Source of the DNA: G965203045 sp965203045
GTDB taxonomy: Bacteria; Pseudomonadota; Gammaproteobacteria; PS1; Pseudothioglobaceae
NCBI GenBank assembly: GCA_965203045.1
Contig: OZ241850.1
Coordinates: 992,001 to 1,056,000 of the forward strand
DNA: 64,000 bases
Direction: 5' to 3'
Shown in pieces: positions 35,927 through 45,186 of this stretch. A model generated the notes under the pieces. The model saw nothing but the letters and a program-made list of their open reading frames with translations. It ran no database searches and was not told where the DNA came from. Every line of letters starts with the position of its first letter. Within the stretch, counting starts at the first letter, position 1. Made by a program: the position numbers and the translations under genes.

Positions 35927-36925
35927 CTACTGTTGTTTGGTCATTAGCTTTTGGCGAATTTTATCCTCAATTTGCTTAGCAATTTTGGGGTTTTCAACCA
36001 AATAATTACGTGCATTATCCTTGCCTTGACCAATTCTAATGCCATCAATGCTATACCAAGCGCCAGTTTTTTCAATAAAACCGTTGGCAACACCTAAATC
36101 CAAAACCTCACTTTGACGACTAATGCCTTGGTTGTATAAAATTTGAAACTCAGCTTGTTTAAATGGTGGCGCCACCTTGTTTTTAAGCACTTTAACCCGA
36201 GTGTCATTGCCTAAAATCTCATCACCTTGTTTGATTTGTCCAATTTTGCGGATATCTAAGCGCACTGATGCGTAAAATTTAAGCGCATTACCACCGGTGG
36301 TGGTTTCAGGGTTGCCAAACATTACCCCGATTTTCATTCGCAGTTGATTGATAAAGATAACCATAGTATTGGTTTTTTTGATATTGGCGGTGAGTTTTCG
36401 CAGCGCTTGGGACATTAGTCGGGCTTGCAAACCCATATGCGAATCACCCATATCACCCTCTATTTCAGCTTTTGGCGTTAATGCCGCTACCGAATCCACG
36501 ACTACAATATCAACACCGCCCGAGCGCACTAACATATCGGTAATTTCTAAGGCTTGTTCACCGGTATCTGGCTGTGAGATAAGCAATTCATTGCTATTAA
36601 CCCCCAAACGTTTAGCATATACTGGGTCTAGAGCATGCTCGGCATCAATAAAAGCAGCGCTACCTCCTTGTTTTTGCACCTCAGCGATAACATGTAGGCT
36701 AAGTGTAGTCTTGCCTGAAGATTCAGGACCATAAATTTCAATCACTCTACCTTTGGGCAATCCCCCAATGCCCAAAGCAATGTCTAAGCCTAAACTGCCA
36801 GTAGAGACCGCTTCAATATCACTTTGGGTCTTTTCATCGCCCAAATACATCACAGAGCCTTTGCCAAATTGTTTGTCAATCTGCGCCAGTGCTGCTTTTA
36901 GCGCTTGTTTTTTATGCTCTTCCAT
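35927..36925 (-). CDS. recA: Recombinase RecA
   Basis: A 332-residue RecA: QIDKQFGKGSVMYLG at the N-terminus, Walker A GPESSGKTT, Walker B VDIVVVDSVAAL, loop L1 GDSHMGLQARLMSQALRK and L2 FINQLRMKIGVMFGNPETT. The acidic C-terminal tail of the E. coli protein is absent or very short. It drives homologous recombination and normally SOS induction. I see no LexA-type palindrome (CTGT-N8-ACAG) in the 55 bases between recA and the divergent ribD. Confidence 0.97.
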   Translation of the reverse strand: MEEHKKQALKAALAQIDKQFGKGSVMYLGDEKTQSDIEAVSTGSLGLDIALGIGGLPKGRVIEIYGPESSGKTTLSLHVIAEVQKQGGSAAFIDAEHALDPVYAKRLGVNSNELLISQPDTGEQALEITDMLVRSGGVDIVVVDSVAALTPKAEIEGDMGDSHMGLQARLMSQALRKLTANIKKTNTMVIFINQLRMKIGVMFGNPETTTGGNALKFYASVRLDIRKIGQIKQGDEILGNDTRVKVLKNKVAPPFKQAEFQILYNQGISRQSEVLDLGVANGFIEKTGAWYSIDGIRIGQGKDNARNYLVENPKIAKQIEDKIRQKLMTKQQ

Positions 36926-36980
36926 AGTTCAAAAGTTAAGTAAAATAGGTGGGTATTATAACTTGCTTTACTTTACTTTT

Positions 36981-38036
36981 ATGGCTTTTTTACCCTCAGA
37001 ATCTAAAGCTATGTCGTTGGCGTTGCAACTAGCTCAAAAAGGTAGGTATTGCACTCAGCCTAATCCTATGGTTGGTTGTGTTATAACCGATGCAAAAGAC
37101 CAAGTTATCGCTAGCGGTTACCATAAGCGCTACGGTGGTGCTCATGCAGAAATTAATGCTCTTAAAAGTTTAAAAAAAATAACACCACCACCACAACCAT
37201 CAAGATTGAAAATATTTACCACTCTTGAGCCTTGCTGTTTTAGTGGTAAAACACCCCCCTGTATTGATGCTATTATTAGTAGTGGCATCAAAACCATTAT
37301 TGTTGCTATGATTGACCCCAATCCAAAAGTATCAGGCAAAGGTATTGCTAGGCTCAAACAAGTTGGGATTAATGTAGGGGTGGGTTTATTAGCAGCAGAA
37401 GCGCAACAACTAAACTTGCCTTTTATCAAATCAATGCAAACTAAAATGCCGTTTGTGCGCTGTAAAATTGCTATGAGCTTGGATGGTAAAACAGCAATGG
37501 CAAATGGCAATAGCAAGTGGATTACCTCTACTGCATCAAGAACTGACGCGCAGAAACTACGAGCAGAAGCTGATGCTATCCTTACTGGTAGTGGCACAGT
37601 TTTAGTGGATAATCCCCATTTAACAGCGCGCCACCCAGACTGCTCCCGCGCGCCAATTCGCATTGTGCTTGATACTAATAATCGTATTAAAAAAAATGCC
37701 AATATTTTCTCAAACGAGGCAAAAACTTGGATTTATAGTAAAGATAATAGCGAACTTAAAAATAATAAAATTGCCTTAAAGCCTTTATTAAAAGAATTAT
37801 ACAATAAACAAATCTATCATATTTTGCTTGAAGCTGGCAGTAATTTGATTAGCAGTTTTTTATCCGAACAACTTATTGATGAACTTATTATTTATACTGC
37901 GCCATTACTACTTGGCACAAACACTAAAGAAGTTGTTAACCTTAAAATTAATAATCTTGATGAAGCGCTTAAATTAAACATTACCAGTGTCCAGCAAATA
38001 GGTAATGATGTTAAAATTAGTGCACAATTGGTATAA
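36981..38036 (+). CDS. ribD: Bifunctional riboflavin deaminase/reductase RibD
   Basis: A 351-residue enzyme for two early riboflavin steps: deamination of the pyrimidine from GTP, then reduction of its ribosyl side chain. The start is the ATG at 36981 (MAFLPSES); the frame stays open upstream into the recA antisense, giving sequence unlike the family. The deaminase domain has GGAHAEINAL and PCCFSGKTPPC zinc ligands; the reductase domain begins PFVRCKIAMSLDGKTA and contains SGTVLVDNPHLTAR. No other rib gene is nearby; rsxE, whose family binds FMN, follows 9 bases on. Confidence 0.95.
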   Translation: MAFLPSESKAMSLALQLAQKGRYCTQPNPMVGCVITDAKDQVIASGYHKRYGGAHAEINALKSLKKITPPPQPSRLKIFTTLEPCCFSGKTPPCIDAIISSGIKTIIVAMIDPNPKVSGKGIARLKQVGINVGVGLLAAEAQQLNLPFIKSMQTKMPFVRCKIAMSLDGKTAMANGNSKWITSTASRTDAQKLRAEADAILTGSGTVLVDNPHLTARHPDCSRAPIRIVLDTNNRIKKNANIFSNEAKTWIYSKDNSELKNNKIALKPLLKELYNKQIYHILLEAGSNLISSFLSEQLIDELIIYTAPLLLGTNTKEVVNLKINNLDEALKLNITSVQQIGNDVKISAQLV

Positions 38037-38045
38037 AAGAATATT

Positions 38046-38729
38046 ATGCAAAGGCAAAAAATTATTAAAAACGGTTTGTGGGATAACAATCAGGCTTTAG
38101 TCGCTTTACTTGGGCTTTGTCCGCTGCTTGCAATTAGCAATAATGTGGTTAATGCAATTGGGTTGGGTATGGCAACAGTGTTTGTGCTTAGCGCATCCAA
38201 TACTACTGTTGCTCTATTTAGAAATTATATAAGTAGTGAGGTGCGCATTCCAATTTTTGTGCTGCTAATTGCCTCATTTGTTACTATTATTGAGCTGTTA
38301 ATGCAAGCATTTTTTTATAATTTATATTTGATTTTAGGTATTTTTATTCCACTTATAGTTACTAATTGCGCAATTTTAGGTCGGGCTGAGGCTTTTGCTT
38401 CTAAAAATACAGTATCGGACTCAGCGCTTGACGGACTGATGATGGGGCTTGGGTTTGCTGCGGCGCTAATTGTTTTAGGTGCGATGCGTGAGCTTATTGG
38501 TAGTGGAACTTTATTAGCAAACGCTCAATTATTATTCGGTGAATTTGGTAGAGGACTTACCATTAGTCTGCCGTATTATCAAGGTAATTTGCTGGCTGTT
38601 TTACCGCCTGGGGCTTTTATTAGTTTGGGACTGTTAATTGCTGTTAAAAATATCATTAACTCTTATCAAGCAAGGCGCGTAATCCAAGCTGCCTCCATAC
38701 CTATTGTAACAGTTGATGCCAACCATTAG
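38046..38729 (+). CDS. rsxE: Electron transport complex subunit RsxE/RnfE
   Basis: A 227-residue inner-membrane protein with six hydrophobic segments. NGLWDNNQALVALLGLCPLLA at the start and TNCAILGRAEAFASKN in the middle are diagnostic of the E subunit of the Rnf/Rsx ion-translocating ferredoxin:NAD oxidoreductase. The other subunits (A, B, C, D, G) are not in this window, so it is separated from its usual cluster. It is tightly linked to ribD and overlaps prmC by 14 bases. Confidence 0.93.
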   Translation: MQRQKIIKNGLWDNNQALVALLGLCPLLAISNNVVNAIGLGMATVFVLSASNTTVALFRNYISSEVRIPIFVLLIASFVTIIELLMQAFFYNLYLILGIFIPLIVTNCAILGRAEAFASKNTVSDSALDGLMMGLGFAAALIVLGAMRELIGSGTLLANAQLLFGEFGRGLTISLPYYQGNLLAVLPPGAFISLGLLIAVKNIINSYQARRVIQAASIPIVTVDANH

Positions 38730-39513
38730 CAATTATCAAAATAGTGGCTATACCGATATTGATTACTTATTAAGTATGGTACTTAATTTGGATAGGATAA
38801 GTCTTTATACAAAAGCAGATTATAAGCTAAATAAGTTAGAAAATATCAAACTAAAAAGACTAATTAAAAAACGTAATCAAGGTGTTCCACTTTCTCAACT
38901 AATACACAAAAAATGTTTTTATGCGCTGGAGTTGTATATCAACAATAAGGTATTAGTCCCGAGACCGGAGAGCGAAATTTTAGTAGATATTGCATTTAAT
39001 ATTATTAACCAGAGGCCACAGCAAACCATTTTAGAACTCGCTACCGGTAGTGGTGCTATTATTGCTAATTTAGCGCATTTAGCGCCTTGCCATTACTATT
39101 TGGCAACCGATTTATCACTTGGGGCTTTACAAATCGCGCAAAAGAATCTAAAAACTTATAATTTGGTAGTAGATTTAGTTAAAAGCAATTGGTTTAGCGC
39201 TATTAAAGCTGATAAGCAATTTGATTTAATTATTGCTAATCCACCCTATATTGCTGCTAATGACCCTCATTTAACTGATTTAGGGTATGAACCACAAACA
39301 GCATTAGTTGCAAAGAATAATGGTTTTAGCAATTATCAAATTATTGTAAGTCAAGCTCAAAATTACCTAAAACCCAAAGGTTATTTATTGCTGGAGCACG
39401 GTTATAATCAGCGCAAAGATTTAGTTGGTCTATTGCAAACATATTGCTTTTTTTGCCAAAGTTTTGATGATTTGGGTGGCAATCATCGAGCAATTTTGGC
39501 ACAATTAGGCTAA
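38716..39513 (+). CDS. prmC: Release-factor glutamine methyltransferase PrmC
   Basis: A 265-residue enzyme that methylates the GGQ glutamine of peptide release factors. The ATG at 38716 is preferred over the TTG one codon before. An N-terminal helical domain is followed by VLVPRPESE, the SAM motif LELATGSGAIIA and the catalytic NPPYI near residue 175. Length (E. coli 277) is normal. prfA, its usual neighbour, is absent here. Confidence 0.95.
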   Translation: MPTISNYQNSGYTDIDYLLSMVLNLDRISLYTKADYKLNKLENIKLKRLIKKRNQGVPLSQLIHKKCFYALELYINNKVLVPRPESEILVDIAFNIINQRPQQTILELATGSGAIIANLAHLAPCHYYLATDLSLGALQIAQKNLKTYNLVVDLVKSNWFSAIKADKQFDLIIANPPYIAANDPHLTDLGYEPQTALVAKNNGFSNYQIIVSQAQNYLKPKGYLLLEHGYNQRKDLVGLLQTYCFFCQSFDDLGGNHRAILAQLG

Positions 39514-39545
39514 AATTAATAGATGTTTAGCTAATACAACATTAT

Positions 39546-40643
39546 ATGAGAACTTTTATCGCTTTACTAATTACACTGTATTTGTCATTACTGGGAGCTT
39601 GTGGTGATAAAGAAAATACCACCACCGAGAAACCACAAGTTCAGCAAAAAACCTATCATCTCAAACTTGCTCAAAGTTGGCCCAGTAATTTTCCTATTTT
39701 TGGCGATGCCACCGAGCGTTTTGCAAAGTTGGCGCAAGAGATGTCAAACGGGCAGTTAAATATTCAAATTGATTCCAGCAATAAACATAAATCTCCATTT
39801 GGTATTTTTGATTTAGTCAAGTCTGGGCAATATGATTTAGGACATTCTGGGTCATATTATTGGAAAGGCAAAGACCCCAATACTTTATTTTTCACCACTA
39901 TGCCTTTTGGGATGACTGCTGCTGAACAATATGCATGGTTTGAGTATGGTGGTGGGCAAGAGTTAATGGACGAAGTTTACACCCGTTATGGAATGAGATC
40001 CATTATAGGTGGTAATACTGGCAACCAAATGGGTGGCTGGTTTCAAAAAGAAATCAAAACTTTAAATGATTTAAAAGGCTTAAAAATGCGTATTCCAGGT
40101 TTTGCAGGTGAGGTGATGGCAGAGCTGGGCGTAAAACCGGAAAATATTGCCCCAGGTGAACTTTATACTGCTCTTGATAGAGGCACTATTGATGCTTTGG
40201 AATGGGTAGGGCCATCGTTGGATTTGCGTATGGGGTTTCACAAAATTGCTAAGTACTACTACACTGGTTGGCACGAACCGGCTACTGAGTTGCAGTTTTT
40301 AATAAACCTCAAAAAATTCAATAAATTGCCAAAAGACTTACAAGCCATTATGATTTCTGCAATGAAGTTGACTGCTTACCAAATGTATGCTGACTCAACC
40401 GACAAAAGCGCTAAAAATTGGGCAAAGATGAAAAAAGAATACCCCAATATTCAAGTTAAAACTTTTCCCAAAAAAGTATTTGAGGCGCTAAAAGTAGCCA
40501 ATAAAAAATTACTAGATGAACGCGCTAAAAAATCAGACTTAGCCAGACGTATTATTAAATCTCAAGCTGATTATTTAAAAAAAGTGCGCGCTTGGACGCA
40601 AATATCTGATCAGTCCTATCTTGATTCTTTAACAAATAAATAA
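39546..40643 (+). CDS. dctP: TRAP transporter substrate-binding protein DctP
   Basis: A 365-residue TRAP solute receptor. The N-terminus has a signal sequence ending in the lipobox LGAC, so it is predicted to be a lipoprotein rather than a free periplasmic protein. The mature domain contains LAQSWPSNFPIFG, LRMGFHKIAKYYY and DRGTIDALEWVGP, wording close to receptors for 2-oxo acids (TakP-like). The exact ligand is inferred. dctQ and dctM follow on the same strand, 65 bases on. Confidence 0.92.
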   Translation: MRTFIALLITLYLSLLGACGDKENTTTEKPQVQQKTYHLKLAQSWPSNFPIFGDATERFAKLAQEMSNGQLNIQIDSSNKHKSPFGIFDLVKSGQYDLGHSGSYYWKGKDPNTLFFTTMPFGMTAAEQYAWFEYGGGQELMDEVYTRYGMRSIIGGNTGNQMGGWFQKEIKTLNDLKGLKMRIPGFAGEVMAELGVKPENIAPGELYTALDRGTIDALEWVGPSLDLRMGFHKIAKYYYTGWHEPATELQFLINLKKFNKLPKDLQAIMISAMKLTAYQMYADSTDKSAKNWAKMKKEYPNIQVKTFPKKVFEALKVANKKLLDERAKKSDLARRIIKSQADYLKKVRAWTQISDQSYLDSLTNK

Positions 40644-40708
40644 CAACCAATTCGCCAATTATTTCAAAATAAAACAAAATTCATTTAGAAAAATAAGTTC
40701 CCTACCAA

Positions 40709-41224
40709 GTGCAAAAACTAGCAAAAACCCTAGAATATATTACCTCTATATTATTATTGCTAACTATTCTGAGTGTGTTTAGCAATGTTGTAATGCGTTA
40801 TGTTTTTAACGATAGTTTATTGGCAATTCAGGAATTAGAGTGGCATTTTTTTGCCGCTATGTTTTTACTAGCAATGAGTTATGCGACTTTAAAAAATGCT
40901 CACGTGCGCGTGGATTTATGGTATCAAAACTTTAAAACTAGCACCCAGTGTTGGATTAATCTTATCGGTATGCTTGTATTTGTAGTGCCAATTAGTATTG
41001 TTATTGCTTATGATAGTTTTGAGTTTAGCTATGCCGCTTTTTCGCTAAATGAGCAAAGCCCTGACCCTGGCGGATTGCCGTATCGATTTATTATTAAATC
41101 AATTATTCCCATTAGTTTCATCCTGTTGGTTATTACCAGTGTTTATAGTGCATATCAATCCTTTTTAATACTCACAAAACACAAAAAAAATGCTGATAAT
41201 TATCGGCAAAACCGCACGCTATGA
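40709..41224 (+). CDS. dctQ: TRAP transporter small permease DctQ
   Basis: A 171-residue protein with four membrane segments; it starts with GTG (MQKLAKTLEYI). NVVMRYVFNDSLLAIQELEWH and YATLKNAHVRVDLWY are typical of the DctQ subunit. It overlaps dctM by four bases (ATGA-type). Confidence 0.93.
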   Translation: MQKLAKTLEYITSILLLLTILSVFSNVVMRYVFNDSLLAIQELEWHFFAAMFLLAMSYATLKNAHVRVDLWYQNFKTSTQCWINLIGMLVFVVPISIVIAYDSFEFSYAAFSLNEQSPDPGGLPYRFIIKSIIPISFILLVITSVYSAYQSFLILTKHKKNADNYRQNRTL

Positions 41225-42513
41225 TTGGCTTAATAATGTTTCTAGTGTGTCTATTAGCGCTGGTAATAGGCTTTCCAGTTGCGTTTACTTTTGCTGGCAT
41301 ATCTGCTTTTTTTGCTTTATTTTCGGCCGAAGGGCTAGATTTATTTGCTTTAATGCCTTATCGCATTATGAGTGTGATGGAAAATACTATTTTAATGGCA
41401 GTGCCGCTATTTATTTTTATGGGTGTGATGTTGCAGCATACCCAGCTTGCCCACCGTTTGTTAAGTTCTATGAATGTCTTATTTGGTGGTGTTAAGGGCG
41501 GTTTAGCTATTTCTACTATTTTAATTGGAGCTTTACTGGCGGCATCAACTGGCGTGGTTGGTGCTAGTGTTGTAGTAATGGGTATTATTTCACTACCAAT
41601 TATGTTAAAGCACAAAATCAAGGCGCAATTTTCTTCTGGCATCGTTTGTGCTACCGGCACGCTTGGGCAGATTGTCCCGCCTAGCATTGTGCTTATTATT
41701 CTAGCTGATGTGCTTAATTTATCAGTGGGAGACCTTTTTGAAGCAGCAATAATACCATCCTTGGTATTAATCTGCGGTTATATTATTTATGCATTATTTT
41801 ATAGTTATTTAATTGACAATTCTCAATTAGCTCCAGCTGTTAATAACAATAATAACCGCCTGCAAGAAGTAATAAAATTAGCTTATGCGATTATTCCTTC
41901 ATTATTGTTGATTGTGGTGGTTTTGGGTAGCATTTTTACTGGTATTGCAACGCCCACCGAGTCAGCATCGGTAGGGGCGATGGGAGCAGTGTTATTGGCG
42001 ATAATTTATAGAAAATTTAATTTTGCTATATTAAAAACTGTTTGTCTAGATACCATAAAAACTAGCGCTATGGTTTTTACTATTTTAATTGGCGCTACCG
42101 CTTTTTCTATGGTGTTTTCTTATACTGGTGGTGATGTTTTGATTGAGGAATTTATTCATAATATGCCCGCCAAAGAATGGAGTTTTATCATTTTATCAAT
42201 GATATTAATTTTACTGCTTGGGTTTTTTATTGATTTCATTGAGATTGCGCTGATTGTAGTGCCTATTCTTTATCCAATTGCTAATAGTTTAGGGATTGAC
42301 TTGGCGTGGTTTGCAATTTTGTTAGCAATGAATTTACAAACCTCCTTTTTAACACCACCATTTGGATTTAGTCTATTTTACTTAAAAGGTGTGGCCCCCA
42401 AAATAGTCCAAACCAAGCATATTTATCAAGGTGTAATTCCATTTATCAGTATTCAAATTTTGGTGTTACTAAGCATTATGCTATTACCAGAGTGGTATGG
42501 GTTTAAAGTTTAA
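41221..42513 (+). CDS. dctM: TRAP transporter large permease DctM
   Basis: A 430-residue polytopic inner-membrane protein with about twelve hydrophobic segments. It imports the DctP-bound organic acid using a sodium or proton gradient. Family wording includes GFPVAFTFAGISA, VPLFIFMGVML, TGTLGQIVPPSIVL, GIATPTESASVGA and the C-terminal FLTPPFGFSLFYLKG. The 3' end overlaps the convergent coiled-coil gene by four bases. Confidence 0.95.
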   Translation: MIGLIMFLVCLLALVIGFPVAFTFAGISAFFALFSAEGLDLFALMPYRIMSVMENTILMAVPLFIFMGVMLQHTQLAHRLLSSMNVLFGGVKGGLAISTILIGALLAASTGVVGASVVVMGIISLPIMLKHKIKAQFSSGIVCATGTLGQIVPPSIVLIILADVLNLSVGDLFEAAIIPSLVLICGYIIYALFYSYLIDNSQLAPAVNNNNNRLQEVIKLAYAIIPSLLLIVVVLGSIFTGIATPTESASVGAMGAVLLAIIYRKFNFAILKTVCLDTIKTSAMVFTILIGATAFSMVFSYTGGDVLIEEFIHNMPAKEWSFIILSMILILLLGFFIDFIEIALIVVPILYPIANSLGIDLAWFAILLAMNLQTSFLTPPFGFSLFYLKGVAPKIVQTKHIYQGVIPFISIQILVLLSIMLLPEWYGFKV

Positions 42514-43721
42514 TGTAGGACTTTATTACAATCAATACGTTTTTGTGTTTGAGCAATACCATTAAAATCATTACACAAACCTAGATAGTGTGTATTAAAT
42601 AGACGTTTTTGCTCGTTAGATTTTTGTTTTTGGTTAGCAATTAAAGATTTTAGTTCAGCAATAATTGCGTTATGATCTTTTTTACTAGCCATAAAAGTCT
42701 TTAGCTCAAGTTTAGTATTTTCTTGGGTTAATATCATATCGTCTAGTTGCACACTTTTAATATCTAAGGCTTGTTCTAACTTTTGGCGTAATTTTTGCTC
42801 TTGGATTAATTCCTCTTTTAAAGTGCTTAAATTTGTTTGGTAATTTTGTGCTTGATCTTTGTAATACGCTATTAGTTCTTTAATTGTATTGGCTTGGGTA
42901 TTTAACTGGTCTATTTGTTGTTGCTTATCACCGCTAATTTTACGCTGCTTTTGTGCATCAATGCTAGTTTTTCTTAATTCTGAGTTAACTAATTCAATTT
43001 CTTCTTGCTTATTAGTTATATCTTGTTGTAGCTGCTTAACTCGTTGTTGAAATTGTTTATTCAAATCAACCTGTTTTTTAAGTTGGACATTTAATTTATT
43101 AATGCTATTAGTATTATTTTGGTCCAATTTTGCTATTTCCTCCCTAAGAGTGCTGACCTTATTTGTTAATCGTTCATTCTCGTTGGTAGCAATTTTAATT
43201 TGTTCGCTTAGTTGGTTATTACTTGTTTTAATTTTATTTATCTGCTGTGCTTTTTTTTTAAGCTGATTATTAAGTTCATTAACCTTATTAGCGCTGGTTT
43301 TATTAAGTCTGATAATTTTCGCTTCTAATACGCTGATTTTATTTACCAATTGTTCGTTATTAGTAGTTAGGTCTTTTAACTCTTTTACCAAATGCACATT
43401 TTCTTGTTGCACATCATTCATTTTTACTAATTGTTGTTCTAAATCTTTGATTTTAGATAAATATTTATTAATATCTTGATTAAATTCCTCTCGTAAAGAC
43501 TGCATTTTTAATTGTTTAACTTTGGCTTGCACCTCTAGGTTTTCCAGCTTCAACAACAATTTTTTTACTTTATTATTAGCAGTATTTAACTCGTATTCTA
43601 ACTGTTTAATTGGTTTTTTAGGGGCGTTTTTTGTCCAGATATAATCCGCTAATGCTTGGGCATTGGCTAAAATAGTAACAATAGTTATTATTGGTAAAAT
43701 GGCATTTTTTTTCATATTCAT
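42510..43721 (-). CDS. Exported long coiled-coil protein of unknown function
   Basis: A 403-residue protein with a signal sequence (residues 1-25, ending ALA) and then about 330 residues of nearly continuous heptad-rich coiled coil, with repeated wording such as NNQLxxQI and NEQLVNKISVLEAKI about every 56 residues. The C-terminal 40 residues contain LFNTHYLGLCNDFNGIA and a second Cys, perhaps a disulfide. The start could be the ATG at 43721 or 43715. It lies 16 bases downstream of a coiled-coil lipoprotein gene, so the two probably work together in the periplasm. I do not recognise the family. Confidence 0.75.
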   Translation of the reverse strand: MNMKKNAILPIITIVTILANAQALADYIWTKNAPKKPIKQLEYELNTANNKVKKLLLKLENLEVQAKVKQLKMQSLREEFNQDINKYLSKIKDLEQQLVKMNDVQQENVHLVKELKDLTTNNEQLVNKISVLEAKIIRLNKTSANKVNELNNQLKKKAQQINKIKTSNNQLSEQIKIATNENERLTNKVSTLREEIAKLDQNNTNSINKLNVQLKKQVDLNKQFQQRVKQLQQDITNKQEEIELVNSELRKTSIDAQKQRKISGDKQQQIDQLNTQANTIKELIAYYKDQAQNYQTNLSTLKEELIQEQKLRQKLEQALDIKSVQLDDMILTQENTKLELKTFMASKKDHNAIIAELKSLIANQKQKSNEQKRLFNTHYLGLCNDFNGIAQTQKRIDCNKVLH

Positions 43722-43737
43722 AATTTTGTTAGTTCAA

Positions 43738-44775
43738 CTAAATACGAACAACCTCTACAATTGGTACATACTCGTCAGTAGCTCGTTCCTCAACTTTAGC
43801 GTTGTAATTTTGAAAATCAAAACGCACAGCAATATAAGAGATAAACAATTCACCTTTCTTATTCACATCAAATCCTAAAATTGGCGTTAATTCACCAATA
43901 GCTTCTTTAAAATGTGGCGCAACATCTTTGGGAACAGCAATACTGATAGGCTGTTGCCAATTAGAGTTTGTTGCTGATAAGTTAGCGTAGAATACTTCTT
44001 TATCAGCATCATAAGCAAGGTCAGCGCTAATAAACGGTTCTCCTAAAATATGGCGAACTTCCTCATTTAAAATATCTAAATATATTTGTCTTTTTAGTGC
44101 TTGACGTTGCTTTTTTTCTAACTCCAACGCTTGATGATAAGTCGCTAATTCTTTATCGTATTTATCCAAAGCAATTTTATACCGTTGTTGAACCTTGCTT
44201 CTGGCTTGTTTGATTTTACCCTTAGCATTGGCAATGCGTTTGTTAAATTCTTGACTGGTTTCAAATTCACTCTTTTCTAAAATTACCTCAGATTTAGGGA
44301 TTGCCAAACTGGGTTTTACTATATGTGGTTGTTTAATTTCAGAGTTTCTATTAAGCCAAGCCAATAAACGTTTATTGGCAATTTCTACTATTGAGTTTAA
44401 TGAGAACGTTTCAGCTCTTCTGTATTCTACAAATTTTTGCAATTTCTTACTAGCAACTTTAACATTGTGCTTGTGTAAAAACAGCAAATAATAGTAAAAC
44501 TCTTTTGATGCTGATAAACACTGTTCAACTTGATTGCTAAACACTAAATTATTAACATCAATTGTATCTAGATTAATATTTTTACAAGCATCAACCACAG
44601 CAATTTTTTGCTTTATAGTATGTGATTTATTAATATTAGCAACTTTGCTAGATGTTTGTGATTTTAGCGCATCGGATGCATTATCATTAAATTGATAACT
44701 TTTACACGCACTAAAAAACACAATAACAACAAAAGCAATGATTAATTTTAAATATATGCTAACCATAATTATCAA
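43738..44775 (-). CDS. Lipoprotein with coiled-coil region, unknown function
   Basis: A 345-residue protein with a type II signal peptide ending in the lipobox FSAC (Cys about residue 24), so it is lipid-anchored. Residues about 165-240 are a charged helical stretch with EFNKRIANAKGKIKQARSKVQQRYK, and a beta-rich C-terminal domain follows (VFYANLSATNSNW, FISYIAVRFDFQNYNAKV). The start is either ATG 44775 or the ATG three codons on. It pairs with the downstream coiled-coil protein. The family is not recognised. Confidence 0.75.
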   Translation of the reverse strand: MIIMVSIYLKLIIAFVVIVFFSACKSYQFNDNASDALKSQTSSKVANINKSHTIKQKIAVVDACKNINLDTIDVNNLVFSNQVEQCLSASKEFYYYLLFLHKHNVKVASKKLQKFVEYRRAETFSLNSIVEIANKRLLAWLNRNSEIKQPHIVKPSLAIPKSEVILEKSEFETSQEFNKRIANAKGKIKQARSKVQQRYKIALDKYDKELATYHQALELEKKQRQALKRQIYLDILNEEVRHILGEPFISADLAYDADKEVFYANLSATNSNWQQPISIAVPKDVAPHFKEAIGELTPILGFDVNKKGELFISYIAVRFDFQNYNAKVEERATDEYVPIVEVVRI

Positions 44776-44819
44776 GTTTTACATCAAATGCTTGCCCTGA
44801 TTATACCAAAAAAAATAAT

Positions 44820-45168
44820 AAGTTGACAATAAGCCAGATTCTGTAGAAATAAAAAATTCTTGTGACCATTCATCTAGGATATTTATTGCCAAATATCTCA
44901 AGCGATTTACCCGAAAACATAAGTGCGAGCAACACAGTTTTCCTATTTAATCTTGCTCCAAGCGGGGTTTGCCTTGCCATACTTATCACTAAGTATGCGG
45001 TGCGCTCTTACCGCACCTTTTCACCTTTACCGCAAGCGGTAGTCTAAATCTCTGTAACACTTTCCGTTAATGTTGCCATACCTAGCGTTTAACTAGCGCT
45101 TTGCTCTGTGGAGTCCGGACTTTCCTCCCTGTGCTAAACAAACACAAGGCGGCCACTTTGTCAACTTA
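44820..45168 (-). ncRNA. rnpB: RNase P RNA
   Basis: Catalytic RNA of RNase P, type A. Read on the minus strand, the 5' end is AAGTTGACAAAGTGGCC and the 3' end GGCTTATTGTCAACTT. The terminal AAGTTGACAA and TTGTCAACTT pair as helix P1. The universal GAGGAAAGTCCGGACTCC block (CR I) lies about 40 bases in, and ACAGAATCTGGCTTA at the 3' end is the conserved CR V-proximal element. No protein is encoded here. It sits between fumarase and the lipoprotein gene, all leftward. Confidence 0.97.
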
Positions 45169-45186
45169 ATGCTAATGATACCAAAA

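Noticed and set aside
36753..36980. N-terminal extension of ribD
   Set aside because: It lies antisense to recA and shows no family similarity; the deaminase begins naturally at 36981.
41190..41495. Open frame overlapping the dctQ/dctM junction
   Set aside because: Out-of-frame shadow of dctM; Cys/Phe-rich text without family features.
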